Source of the DNA: Vesta saturnalis
Lineage: Eukaryota; Arthropoda; Insecta; Coleoptera; Lampyridae
NCBI GenBank assembly: GCA_036346205.1
Contig: JARFJB010002198.1
Coordinates: 3,049,501 to 3,113,500 of the forward strand
DNA: 64,000 nt
Reading direction: 5' to 3'
Shown: in pieces, positions 22,616 through 33,532 of the stretch
Layout of the letters: every line of letters begins with the position of its first letter
Numbering within the stretch: the stretch's first letter is position 1
Notes under the pieces: generated by a model
What the model was told of the DNA's origin: nothing
Seen by the model: only the letters and a program-made list of their open reading frames with translations
Databases searched by the model: none
Position numbers and translations under genes: made by a program

Positions 22616-25510
22616 GTTCTGTGTTGTGTTGTGCGTGTGTCGTGGTCTGGTGTCTGTGTCTGTGTGTTGTGTGTGTGTTGTGTGTTGTGTGTGTGTGTTG
22701 TGTGTTGTGTCTGTGTGGTCCTGGTGTGTCTGTGCTGTTTGTCTTGTGTCTGTGTGTTTGGTGTCTGTGTCTGTGTCTGTGTGTCTTGTCTGTGTGTCTG
22801 TGTCTGTGTGTCTGTGTTGTGTTGTGTGTGTGTTGTGTTGTGTGTGTGTCTGTGTGTGTTGTTGTGTCTGTGTGTCTGTGTCTGTGTCTGTGTGTCTGTG
22901 TCTGGTTGTGTCTGTGTCTGTGTCTTGTGTCTTGTCTGTGTCTGTGTCTGTGTTGTGTCTTGTCTTGTCTGTGTCTGTGTCTGTGGTCTGTGTCTGTGTC
23001 TGTGTTGTGTGTCTGTGTTCTGTGTGTCTGTGTGTCGTGTGTCGTGTGTGTTGTGTGTCTGTGTGTCTGTGTTCTGTGTGTCTGTGTGTGTGTGTCTGTG
23101 TCTGTGTGTCTGTGTGTCTGTGTGTCTGTGTGTCTGTGTGTCTGTGTGTCTGTGTGTCTGTGTCTGTGTCTGTGTGTCTGTGTCTGTGTGTCTGTGTGTC
23201 TGTGTGTCTGTGTGTCTGTGTGTCTGTGGTCTGTGTGTCTGTGTGTCTGTGTTTGTGTGTCTGTGTTCTGTTGTCTGTGTGTCCGTGTGTCGTGTGTGTG
23301 TGTCTGTATGTCTGTGTGTCTGTGTATCTGTGTGTCTGTGTCTGTGTGTCTTGTGTCTGTGTGTCTGTGTTGTTGTGTGTTGTGTGTTGTGTGTGTGTTG
23401 TGTTGTGTGTTGTGTGTTGTGCTGTGTGGGTCAGTGGGTGTGTGGTTGTGGCTGTGGTTGTGTTGTGTGTTGTGTGTTTGGTGTTGTGTGTCGTGTGTCG
23501 TGTGTCGTGTCTGTGTGTCTGTGGCTGTGTGTCTGTGCTGTGTGTCTGTGTCTGTGTCGTGTTCTGTGTGTCTGTGTGTCTGTGTGTCTGTGTTGTCTGT
23601 GTGTCTGTGTGTCTTGTGTGTCTGTGTGTCTGTGTGTCTGTGTGTCTTTGTGTCTGTGTGTCTGTGTTGTGTGTCTGTGTGTCTGTGTGTCTGTGTGTCT
23701 GTGTGTCTGTTGTCTGTGTGTCTGTGTCTGTGGGTCTGTGTGTCTGTGTGTCTGTGTTTGTGTGTCTGTGTCTTGTCTGTGTGTCGTGTGTCGTGTGTCG
23801 TGTGTCTGTATGTCTGTGTGTCTGTGTTCTGTGTGTCTGTGTGTCTGTGTGTCTGTGTGTCTGTGTCTGTGTCTTGTTGTGTGTCTGTGTGTCTGTGTCT
23901 GTGTGTCTGTGTGTCTGTGTGCTGTGTCTGTGTGTCTGTGTGTCTGTGTGTCTGTGTGTCTGTGTGTCTGTTGTCTGTGTCTGTTGTCTGTGTGTCTGTG
24001 TGTCTGTTTGTGTGTCTGTGTGTCTGTGTGTCTGTGTGTTGTGTGTCTGTGTGTTGTGTGTCTGTGTGTTGTGTGTCCTGGTGTGTGTCAGTGTGCTGTG
24101 GTCTGTGGCTGTCTGTGTCTGTGTGTCTGTGTGTTGGTGTCTGTGTGTCTGTGTGTCTGTGTGTCTGTGTCTGTGTGTCGTGTGTTGTGTGTCTGTGTGT
24201 CGTGTGTCTGTGTGTCTGTGTGCTCTGTTGTCTGTGTGTCTGTGTGTCTTGTGTCTGTGTGTCTGTGTGTCTGTGTCGTTGTGTGTGTCTGTGTGTCGTG
24301 TGTCTGTGTTGTGTCTGTGTGTCTGTGTGTCTGTGTGTCTGTGTCTGTGTGTCTGTGTGTCTGTGTGTCTGTTGTCTGTGTGTTGTGTGTCTGTGTGTCT
24401 GTGTGTCTGTGTGTCTGTGTGTCTGTGTTGTGTGTCTGTGTGTCTGTGTGTCTGTGTGTCTGTGTGTCGTGTGCTGTGTGTCTGTTGTCTGTGTGTCTGT
24501 GTCTGTGTGTCTGTGTGTCTGTGTCTGTGTGTCTGTGTGTCTGTGTGTTGTGTGTCGTGTTCGTGTTTGTGTGTCTGTGTCTGGTGGGCTGTTGTCGTGT
24601 GCGTGTCTGTGGTCGTGGCTTGTGCTGTGCGTGTGTGGTCTTTGTTGTTGTTGGGCCGGTTTTTTTTTGTCTGTGTGGTCTGGCTGGTGTCTGTGCTGTT
24701 GTGTCGTGTGCGTGTGTTGGTGTCTGTTGTCTGTGTGTCTGTGTCTGTGTCTGGGCGTTGCGTGTTTTCCCTCTTTTTTGGGCCCTTTTGGCTTTTTTTT
24801 CTGTGTGCGTTTGTTTGGGGTGGTGGGTGGTCTTGTGGTGTGTGTTTCTGTGTGTCTGTGTGTCTGTTTGTCTGTGTGTCTGTGTGTCTGTGTGTCTGTG
24901 TGTCTGTGTGTTTGTGTGTCAGTGTGTCAGTGTGTCTGTGTGTCCGTGTGTTTGTGTGTCTGTGTGTCTGTGTGTCTGTGTGTCTGTATGTCAGTGTGCC
25001 CGTGTGTCTGTGTGTCTGTATGTCTGTGTGTCTGTGTGTCTGTGTGTCTGCGTGCGTCTGCGTGCGTCTGCGTTCGTCTGCGTACGTCTGCATGCGGCTA
25101 CGTACGTCTGTGTGCGTCTTTGTGCGTCTTTGTGCGTCTTTGTGGTCTGTGTGCGTCTATGTGCCTCTGTGTGCGTCCGTGTCTGTCTGTGTATGTGTGT
25201 GTGCGCGCGTGTGTGTGTGGGTGTGGGTGTGGGTGAGGATGTGGGTGTGGGTGTGGGAGTGGGTGTGGGTATGTGTTTATGCGTACGTGTGCGTGTGCGT
25301 GTGCGTATGCGTGTGGTGTGCGTGTGCGTGTGCGTGTTTGCCGGCGTTCGCGTGCCCTTGCACTTGCGTTTGCGTTTGCCCTAGCGCGTGCGCGTGCACA
25401 TGTGCGTGTTTTTGTGTGATAATGAATGAGTGTGGGTGAGAGGGCGTGTTTGTACGTGTGCGTGTCCGTGTGTGCGTGCGTGCATGCCTATGTGCATGAG
25501 TGCGCGTGTG
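19081..25510. repeat. ~6.4 kb GT-rich satellite dominated by the octamer TGTGTGTC
   Basis: It begins as (GT)n and GCGTGT-type repeats (19081-19345). From about 19346 to 24560 it is an octamer array, TGTGTGTC, with many single-base deviations and short TGTGTGT or TGTGTCTG variants. A disordered part with T runs spans 24563-24840. Clean octamers return at 24845-25050. It ends in GTCTGCGTGC-, GTGCGT- and GTGGGT-type repeats to about 25510. The plus strand almost lacks A: I see none from 19765 to 23307. Stop codons all need A on one strand, or T on the other, so every frame on both strands is open for long stretches. The apparent ~2100-residue proteins (CVSVCL or DTQTHRHT repeats) are an artefact of composition, not genes. 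Confidence 0.95.
24563..24840. repeat. Disordered segment of the GT array with homopolymer runs
   Basis: The octamer pattern breaks into CGTG/GTTGTT mixtures with T runs of 8-9 near 24660 and 24793, and GGGCC clusters near 24651 and 24780. Clean octamers resume at 24845. This may be a true divergent block or low-quality base calling. Confidence 0.6.
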
Positions 25511-25806
25511 TGCGTCTCTGGATGTATGGTATGGATTTTGGGAGAAACACAACGGCGGAGATGGTGAGTTTATTAGAAGGAGTTTTTTGGTTTTATCAAA
25601 TACCTCTGAAATAGCTACATATTTCATATATGAATACCGGTGTATAGATTTTAAAGCTATAAGTTAAATATATTCTCTGCAGTTTTATTATTGGTACAAT
25701 GTGTAAATTGGCCGCAGAAGTGTTCCTAAGGTGGAATTTAACTATTCGTTGAATTTTTTTCAATTTATAAAGAATGAACAGCTTTATAAGGAAATGTGTA
25801 AACAAA

Positions 25807-26829
25807 TTTTTTTTTTATGATTGTGGACCTGAACAGGCTAAATTAGGCCTATCGTGCTAAACCACTCAGGGACACTTAGGAGAATGGATAGAGGGATAAT
25901 GAATTGCCAATAGATGCCTATGAATAGCTACCTTAAGTTTTCTCATATCTTAAGTGAGAGGAAAACAGGAACTAGGGAGATCATTCCAGAGTTTAGAAGC
26001 CGTGTAGAAAAATGTGGATTGCGCCCGTTTGGTACGACAAGTGGAGATTTGTACTGCATACTGATGATGTGAATGAGCGAACCGAGTGTTTCTCGCAAAG
26101 ATAGCCCGAGATGGTATCAAAGAATATAATTCAGCAGCACAATAGCCGTTGTAATAACGATAATACAAAGAAAGAACTGAAACCATCCTTCTATGCTCAA
26201 GGGACAGTATGTGAGAAGTTAAGGACGGGTCATTTATAAGCCTAATCGCTCTCTTTTGAATACGATCAACGATATCGAGAGCGTATTGGGGAGCACTAAC
26301 CCAGAGGTGAGAATTATATTCCAGATGAGGCCGAATTTGGGCCTTATACAGCAGAAGGAGTTGTCGAGAGGTAAAGTACTGCTTAGATCTGTACAAAAGC
26401 CTATTTTACGAGCAGCTGTTTTGGTAGCTGACAGAAGATGGTCAACCCATGAGAGATTTGAAGATACAGTCATACCTAACAGAGTAATAGAGTCTGAAAA
26501 CTTAAGAACTGAGCCATTCATACTTACAACAGGAAATGATCGATCTTTTTTGGCGGACACAAGGCAACACTGAGTTTTGTTAGCATTAAATTTAACTAGA
26601 TTATTGCTTCCCCATTCGAGAATACGTTGAATGTCTTTGTTGATTGAATTTGCCATTTCAGTTTTAATTTCTTGATTTGACATAGAAGGTGGATTATCAC
26701 TATGAGTAGACTGAGATGAACTACAGTGAAGAGTGCTATCGTCAGCAAAGCAATGGATGGGGTTAGTTGTTGAAGAAATAAGGTCATTTATGTACAGTAG
26801 AAAAAGTGTAGGCGCTATAACGGATCCTT
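25807..26829 (-). pseudogene. Non-LTR retrotransposon copy A, 5'-truncated RT end
   Basis: Element 3' end: a T run at 25807-25816 is the poly-A tail on the minus strand. Reading upward on the minus strand gives the RT thumb and C-terminal region: ILEWGSNNLVKFNANKTQC, LLGMTVSSNLSWVDHLLSAT, YRSKQYFTSRQLLLLYKAQI, DIVDRIQKRAIRLINDP and TASKLWNDLP. A one-base deletion in an A run near 26395 splits the frame. A stop near 25950 replaces the Tyr of PLTYDM, and coding homology ends near 25866. Homology to copy B stops near 26829 inside the GVPQG region, so the copy is 5'-truncated, as is normal for target-primed reverse transcription. By eye it is about 97% identical to copies B and D. Confidence 0.88.
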
Positions 26830-26849
26830 ATATGTTTTTATAAAGAGGG

Positions 26850-27000
26850 CTTTGTTTTTTTTTTCAAGTTATGTCTATTAGCCTCTAACACGAAGGTTTA
26901 AAAGTCAATCTGGTATACATTATTATTGTTGTTTTTACAGTATTACCAATTCTTATTATGAACGTATTACGAAAGCGGTGGTATAATAGTGTATACTGTG
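26850..27000. repeat. Dispersed repeat related to the 59-60 kb repeats
   Basis: The order TGTCTATTAGCC, TTTAAAAGTCAATCTG, TTGTTTTTACAGTATTACC and TTATGAACGTATTACGAAAG parallels the unit near 59990-60095 (TGTCTATTAACC, TTTTAAACCTCCATCTG, TTCACAATGTTGCC, TTATGAATGTATTACAAAAG). No coding capacity. Family unknown. Confidence 0.5.
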
Positions 27001-29145
27001 TTATATACCCTTTCGAGATGTTTAAATGTTAAATTTTTGCCAATGGGAATTTCAATTATGTTATGCAATTAAATATATTAGTAAAATTATGGGCAGATAA
27101 TTTGCTTATGCACGATAAGTTTTTAACTTGAAATGCATCCGAAATGTACTAAATTTTATACCATCTTAATGTTATCTTAATGTGAGTTTTTCATACTTAA
27201 CTTTAACGGCGCAAATAGGTCTATCGTTTATAAAATAGTGTGCACTCTATAATTATATAAAAAATAGATATTTATATAACTGTCAGGAATATGTTGAATT
27301 ACTGTTGAGGCGCGATAATGACATACGAAGTACTTTATGCCGAGTATTATAAGGCTCCCTGTCATTTTCCTGACGGGTTCATGCATATTATTTTTTCTAA
27401 AATTGCCAATTATCATAAAAATGTATTGTAAAACTTTTAAGGATAAAGTGCCCTATAAATATCTAGTAGTGCGCTTCGCCACTGCTTTGGTTACTGGGGC
27501 GTCCGAAACTATTGATCAAGTTTTAATGTTAAAAATAAAAATTGAAACCTTGGGAGCTTCTCCTTTCATGACTAGTCCGAAAAATTCAATTTTCCTTCCC
27601 CAAAATGTTTAAGTAATTGATCAAAAACGGACTGTTTCAGAAAAAATATATTTAAAATCTCTTAATTTCTATTTTGTAGGTTGGAAGGTCGTACTGTATG
27701 AAAACTTTCACGATTATTACACATAATGAAATACTTATCTTTTGGGATATTTTATTATTAAAACAGTAATTCACTTTTCTTGTAATGAAAAAAAGCGATG
27801 ATTAAGTTGGTAAAGAATTAATAAAAATAAAGAGGGCTTCGTAGAATTACAAACAGAAACGTGTCATATACCATAAAACACAACCCGTCATATACAATAA
27901 TAGCATAAAAGAAAACGCTAACTAAACTTCCTGCAGTGGAACACGTAAACTCAATTACATTATTCCAACGAAACAACTTATCAATACCGTTGTAATAATA
28001 ATTTAGAAAGTATATTGTGGCATTTATATAAACTCAAAAATAGCCGAGGAAAATTTTTGAACTCTTAGCACTGTAGTATTATTTATTAATAATTAAAAAT
28101 ACTTAGCTTTTATTGGTTAAAATCGTGTATTTATGGACATCTTTAATGGCAACTACATTTAAAACATGAAAAAGTTGAGAAGTTATAATTGAAATAAAAT
28201 GAATTTTATATGGTAGACTTTAAAATTAGGTTAAACTAAATTAAGTTTGTTTCAAACATTGAATTTTGTGCACAGTTAGTTAAAGGAGAAAATTAAAAGG
28301 AAGTAATCGATGTTATAATTAAAAATATCATTATAATTTACTTCCTTTTTATAAATACAGGTAATTATTTCAATTATAAAGTTATTAAAACTATAGGTAA
28401 TATAATTGCGTACATAATTTTAGAGTAAAGGAAGCCATAATTAAAAGTTTGTGTTCAAAAATCACTAACAAGGTCTGTTTATACACATACATAGTTTGTT
28501 ATAGTATATTAAGATATAAGTAATATCAGTAAATACCTAACATCCAGTTGAGACCCGAAGTGTAGAGTTTTATTGTTATTGTTGACCTATTATTTCTTGA
28601 GAACTGCATCATACATCGTTCACTCTTGGCTTTTAAACTGGAATAATATTGCGAATTGAAAAAAGTGTAAGACTACAGCAGGTGAACACATAAAAATTTC
28701 ACAAATTAAATCAGGGCAGTTTGTTTACACTCAACTCCATAATGTTAAAATATGATTAGGGTATGGTAAAAATATCCATAACGTGGTTACGTGCACAAAG
28801 TGTCGGTGCTTCCCAAAACTTTTTTACGTGCACTTGGTTTGTTAGGATAGTTTAATTTACGACTTATTGAGCAACTATGTTGTACAGAGTAAGGTTTTAA
28901 GCCTTTATAGTTATTTTCGCAACTAGTGCGCTGTTTACACATTTCTTGGCGCGAGGCCGTTTTTTTCTACGCGAGGCGCAGCCTAGGGATAAAATATAAG
29001 GCCGACCACCAAAAATGTGACAGAACAAAGTAGTTGACAAATGTCAAATTACATACATAAACAAAAAATTATATATTTAGTTATATACCGTTTTTTGTTC
29101 ATGTATTAAAAGTAACGATTACAAAAATACACTTGAGTATGTGTA
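27001..29145. other. AT-rich DNA, one unrecognised 91-codon open frame
   Basis: The frame at 27337-27612 (plus) encodes a hydrophobic start (RLPVIFLTGSCILFFLKLPI) and has no family match that I recognise. It may be chance. The motif TTGTAGGTTGGAAGG at about 27675 recurs near 60163. A small GC-richer patch lies at 28930-29010. Otherwise nothing is seen. Confidence 0.35.
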
Positions 29146-29489
29146 TACAGTGCATTCGCAAAGTAGCGGATAAATTCAATTAAAATTCGAATCGGAGTTT
29201 AGGAAGAAAACACTCGGACCCGTTGATTTTTATTTTCAATTTAGAATTTTTTTACGTAAAAGTGAAATATACACGGTGTGTTAAGAAACAGATATGACGT
29301 CATCGACACTTTTTTACTGCATAATTAGAAAGGGTGTCTTTTTACGTACGACATGTGGATGATGTTAATATAGGTGTCACAAACTTGCGTCCGCGGGCCA
29401 TACTACCCTTATTTGATGGAATAGAAAAACAAAATTTTGAAGTGTAGTGGAAAGAACTTAGGCGCATATTTTAACATTATTTTAGGTTA

Positions 29490-29552
29490 TACAGGGTGTT
29501 TAATTTATACAGCGTGGACTAGACATAGATTTTTTAAATGGGACACCCTGTA
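29490..29552. mobile_element. 63-bp mini inverted-repeat element
   Basis: TACAGGGTGT at the left and ACACCCTGTA at the right are perfect 10-bp inverted repeats around a 43-bp centre. The termini match the CAGGGTG ends of mariner-like elements elsewhere in the window (43756, 56801). It is either a tiny MITE or a solo-end derivative. Confidence 0.5.
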
Positions 29553-29759
29553 TGTTATTTCAATTCTGGATTCAGCTCACTTCGGCCATTCTTTCAATAT
29601 GAGGTTTGATTATATTATACAGGGTAGTTTAGAAGATGTGGTCATTTTGAAGAAATAAATCGTAGGTACCTATGTGGATATCATGTAATATTCAAATGAT
29701 TTTTTTAATAAAATGTATTTTGAAACACAGACAATATTTTGGGGTTAGGCCTAATTTAG

Positions 29760-30753
29760 TTATAAAATTAAATGTTCGAATTGAGCACGGTTAACAATCT
29801 GACAATAGTCATGGCGATTTGATTTTTGAACGTTGTCGATGACATCCGCGGTAATGTTTCTAATTTCTTGGCGAATTCGTACTTTTAAATCTTTTAAATT
29901 GGCCGGTCGCATCGCGTATACTTTTCTCTTTAAGTATCCCCACAAGAAGTAATCTAGAAGATTTAAATCTGGCTGGACACTCAATTTTCCATTTTCTACC
30001 TATCCAACGATTTGGAAAAACTTTATCCGAAACAGGAACAGGAAAAACGTAGTGTGGCGACACTCCATCTTGTTGAAAAAAGAGGTCACGGTGGTGCATA
30101 TCGCGCTCTTCTAAATCCGGATTTAGTAGAGTGGGGATGAGGGCATTTTGAAGAAAGTCTAAATATCTCGCACCAGTGAGAGTATCTTTGAAGAAGTAAG
30201 GATCTATAACTCTTCCGTAAACTATGCCGCACCAAACGTTTAATTTTTGAGAGTTTTGGGTGTGATATTTTGTGAACCAATGAGGATTTTCGGTTGCTCA
30301 ATAACGATAATTTTGTCTGTTCACATGGCCGCTTAAAGCAAGCGTTGGAAAAAAATATTCTTTCTACAAAATTGGCATTGCCATGACATAATTGTTGCAT
30401 TTGTTCACAAAATTCATTTCGCCGATCAAAATCATCTTCCGACAGCACGTGAAGTAAGCATATCTTGTAGGGATGGAACTTCTAGCCGTGTCCGTAATAG
30501 TGGTATTAGAATTATCTTGCACTGCTAACACAATGTTATCTAATCTTCTTCACTTATCGACTTTCGACCAGATTTTCTCACATTCCGAACATGTCCAAAC
30601 TCCCAAAATTTCTCCTCAACTCTGTCTACCATGCTTTGGCTAATGGACGGTCGATGAGGGTGAGTTGCATTAAACAACGTAACCACTTCTGATTGAGTGC
30701 GCTACCTACCTCCGAAACCAAACAATTCTTTCACGTTCGCTTAATTTCCTCAT
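29760..30753 (-). pseudogene. Mariner-like transposase, multiply broken
   Basis: The N-terminus starts at MRKLSERERIVWF (30753). DNA-binding parts follow in shifting frames: SEVVTLFNATHPHRP and DRVEEKFWEFGHVRN, then DFDRRNEFCEQM near 30420. The region of the first catalytic Asp reads FFSNACF instead of F.DE..F near 30350, so that Asp is lost. Then come LNVWCGIVYGRVIDPYFFKD and LFFQQDGVSPHY (second Asp, near 30070), RWIGR, and in another frame QPDLNLLDYFLWGYLKRKVY (third Asp, near 29935-29980). The C-terminus NRAQFEHLIL ends at a TAA at 29760-29762. At least five frame changes make it inactive. Confidence 0.85.
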
Positions 30754-31117
30754 ATTTCACAATATAACGGTAGTTACTAGATAAACTCACGATAACAATG
30801 CTCTCGCCTATCAAAAAACTAAGCACAAGTTGCTAACGTGCACATAATTAAAATAATTTTAACAAAATCTACAATTTAACGTGTTCTTACATTAACAATG
30901 AAATTTTCTCATTTTTAATGTTTACGATAATTTTATTTCAATATTTACCTTGTCGGACGTAAAAAGATGTACCATTTCGAATTCTGCAATAAAAAATGGG
31001 GGTTGATATTTATTTAAAAAAATGTCGATGTCATCTTTTTCTGCATACAAAAATTCTAAATGCAATTCCTATTCGAATTTTAATTGAATTTAGTCGCTAC
31101 TTTACGAACGCATTGTA

Positions 31118-33532
31118 TATATAAGTGAACACGAGAAAAACACTTTCTTTGCTTCGCAAATTATAAGGTATGTTACACCACTAACAAGTTTGACATATCA
31201 TACAATATCATTGACGATAGTATTTAAACCCAAAATGAGAAAAGACTTTAAAAAGTTCTTTTAGAAGCAAAATTGTAGAAGGCAAAATGTACAGGGGCGC
31301 TAATGCATGCTGCCGGTTTTTTGTAAAACTAAAACGTCACACTGTAGCGTGTGCGATTTAACGTAAGGAATTCATTTACAATTGAACATTTAGTAATTTG
31401 TTAAATAAGTTTAATTATTGTCTCAATATAAGGTGGAATGAATATGAAGACTTAAATTGATGTATCGGGAAAGATTTGGTAGTTTTCCTTGAGCAAACAA
31501 TATGGCAATATGACAATGTGACTGTCTACCTAAATTCTTAACATTTATAGTATATTGAGTATTAAGAGCGATAAAGGCAGTATATCGGTCGAAGACGCAA
31601 AGTCTTCAATTTGGTCTAAGGCCGGTGAAGCCCTCAACGCTCGTGCGCTTATTCTATTATTTGCACGATCGACACGATAAAAATGCTTTGAATACCTACA
31701 TTTGCAATAACGATACCAAACTTTATTCGAAGTTACCTATGGTTTTCAGTTTCAATCTTTGTGAGTGTCTTTCGATTTAAATATTGTCCGAATAAGTATT
31801 AGAAGGCGATGATAATAAAATCGAAGCTTTTTTGCCATCGGGTACAATTCAATACTTCCTGAGAAGTCAAAATTTAAGTACGAGGCACAACATTTAAAAA
31901 ATGAGAAAGTGTTAGTAGCGTATTTTGTACGGAACATGTCCCAAACAACATAGAAATGTGTCTTCGACCTTGCCTCTTCATGGATATGACTATGTGCAAC
32001 TTAGATTAATTGACGTCGATGGCCAGACTTCATGTAATAGTCCTCGCTAACGTGTTAATTGGGACAGATGTACTCGAAATTATGAAATAACAGATATAAA
32101 TGTATGACTGTTCCTTCTTCTAATCGACGAAGCTAGTATTGGTTAAGAATAGTAGTGGTTCCATTATGTTCTGATGTGGGATTATGAATGGCTGTCTGAC
32201 ACGGCTACTTTCAATTAAGAAGAGCTATTTACTTTCTAATATCAATATTGTTGAATCAATCATGTAGGAATACCTAATGAGATCATTTTGCAAACCGATA
32301 GTGCACGACCTCGTGGTAGGTACTCGAAAATGATCGGAGCATGTCACCTGTAGAGATAGTGTGAATGTATAATGGTCAAACATGGATTTTAAATCTCACT
32401 TAAAAATCTGGAACAGTAGAACTGTGGCAGGGTACTGTACAACGTTTCAATATCTAAGAATATGCAAGAAAGAAATCTACCGACAATTTTACGAAAAATG
32501 TTATCACCTAAATCTGGCATATGTGTGCACAACAAAATCAAACGAATAACGGTATAAATAAGCTCAACATCCATCGTTTGAAACTTCCTAAAGCTAATCA
32601 ATAGCGTGAAAAGTTTACATTATGTAGTAACATATTATACTGTAAAACATAATACTATTGCCCATGATACCGCGAGTGAAAACAACTTTCTGCGCATTCA
32701 ATTTAGTGGTGTTCAACAAAACGTTTGACAGTCAAACCGCAAACCTTAGCATATAAAGCCTAGTTTTTGTTCCTAATATTATAATCTACGATTAATATTA
32801 TATTATACTATTACATTATATTAATATAAAATTATCTGCACTGTTTATAACTGCGTCTTTGTTAAACACTAAATTCTTAATAAGCACTGAATTTTCTGGC
32901 ATACAACATGAACCATCAGAATTTAACTGCTGTACAAAATCGACACTGTTATTTCCGTTTTACAAAATTGGCAAATTGTATGTATTTTTCAGGTCATTCC
33001 GGCATTTAGCTTTTGGCAATACTAGACGATTTCCATCCCTAATGTCTTTTCATCAGAGTCTCCATTCCCTTGTTCCCCAGTAGCGTAACGGACGTCCGCC
33101 TAAACAAATGTACAGTATATAATTCGGATTTTTATAAGTTTTGACGGTCGCTAATTGTAAAGGTTCGTTTGTCTAAGGAATTGTGACCACAATAAAAGAA
33201 GCTCTATTTTGTATATCATCAGCGGCCAAATCACAAAGTTACAGTCTCCTGGACGCTCCGGCTACACCCATTATTAAAACTACCTGAAATTAATCAATTT
33301 CATGTAGGTAGGTACAAGTCAATTTTATTCTCTGCTCATACCTTCATTAAGAGCTCCTTTTAACAATTTTCATGTCGTCTCTGCCCAATACTTGTGATTT
33401 GCTTGGTTATTTTTACTTTTTAACAATGCGATAAAATTGGTGTATTTAGAGATATACACCTTCTCAGTAACACTAACATGCTTTTCGTCACACAATTTTT
33501 CAAATGTAGTGTATGTCACTTCGTACTCAGTA
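31118..33532. other. AT-rich DNA, no recognised gene
   Basis: On the minus strand 33370-33530 is open for about 55 codons (TFEKLCDEKHVSVTEKVYI...) without a Met or a recognised family. It ends where LINE copy B is inserted, so it may be a fragment of a disrupted coding sequence. Open frames at 31752-31937, 32389-32601 and 32859-33083 show no motif. Confidence 0.35.

Larger units (their letters stand above)
29148..31115 (-). mobile_element. Mariner-like DNA transposon with ~170-210 bp terminal inverted repeats
   Basis: The left end CAGTGCATTCGCAAAGTAGC (29148) pairs with the right end CAATGCGTTCGTAAAGTAGC (reverse complement from 31115). The following ~30 bp (AATTCAATTAAAATTCGAAT) match closely. 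Similarity resumes farther in, up to CTTTTTACGTACGACA near 29337-29352 against CTTTTTACGTCCGACA near 30954-30969. TA flanks both ends. It carries a minus-strand transposase relic (29760-30753) and a 63-bp mini-element at 29490-29552. Length is about 1.97 kb. Confidence 0.85.

Noticed and set aside
19346..24560. Octamer array as telomeric DNA
   Set aside because: The unit does not match the insect TTAGG type or its known variants that I can recall, and the array is internal with ordinary sequence on both sides.
19047..25439. Giant open frames (up to ~2130 codons plus strand, ~2012 minus strand) rich in Cys-Val-Ser or Asp-Thr-Gln-His
   Set aside because: They are produced by the TGTGTGTC array. 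With almost no A on one strand no stop codon can form on either; all frames are open and there is no domain.
27337..27612. 91-codon frame as a host gene
   Set aside because: Isolated, no family resemblance, AT-rich surroundings and no splice or polyadenylation context; kept only as an unrecognised frame.
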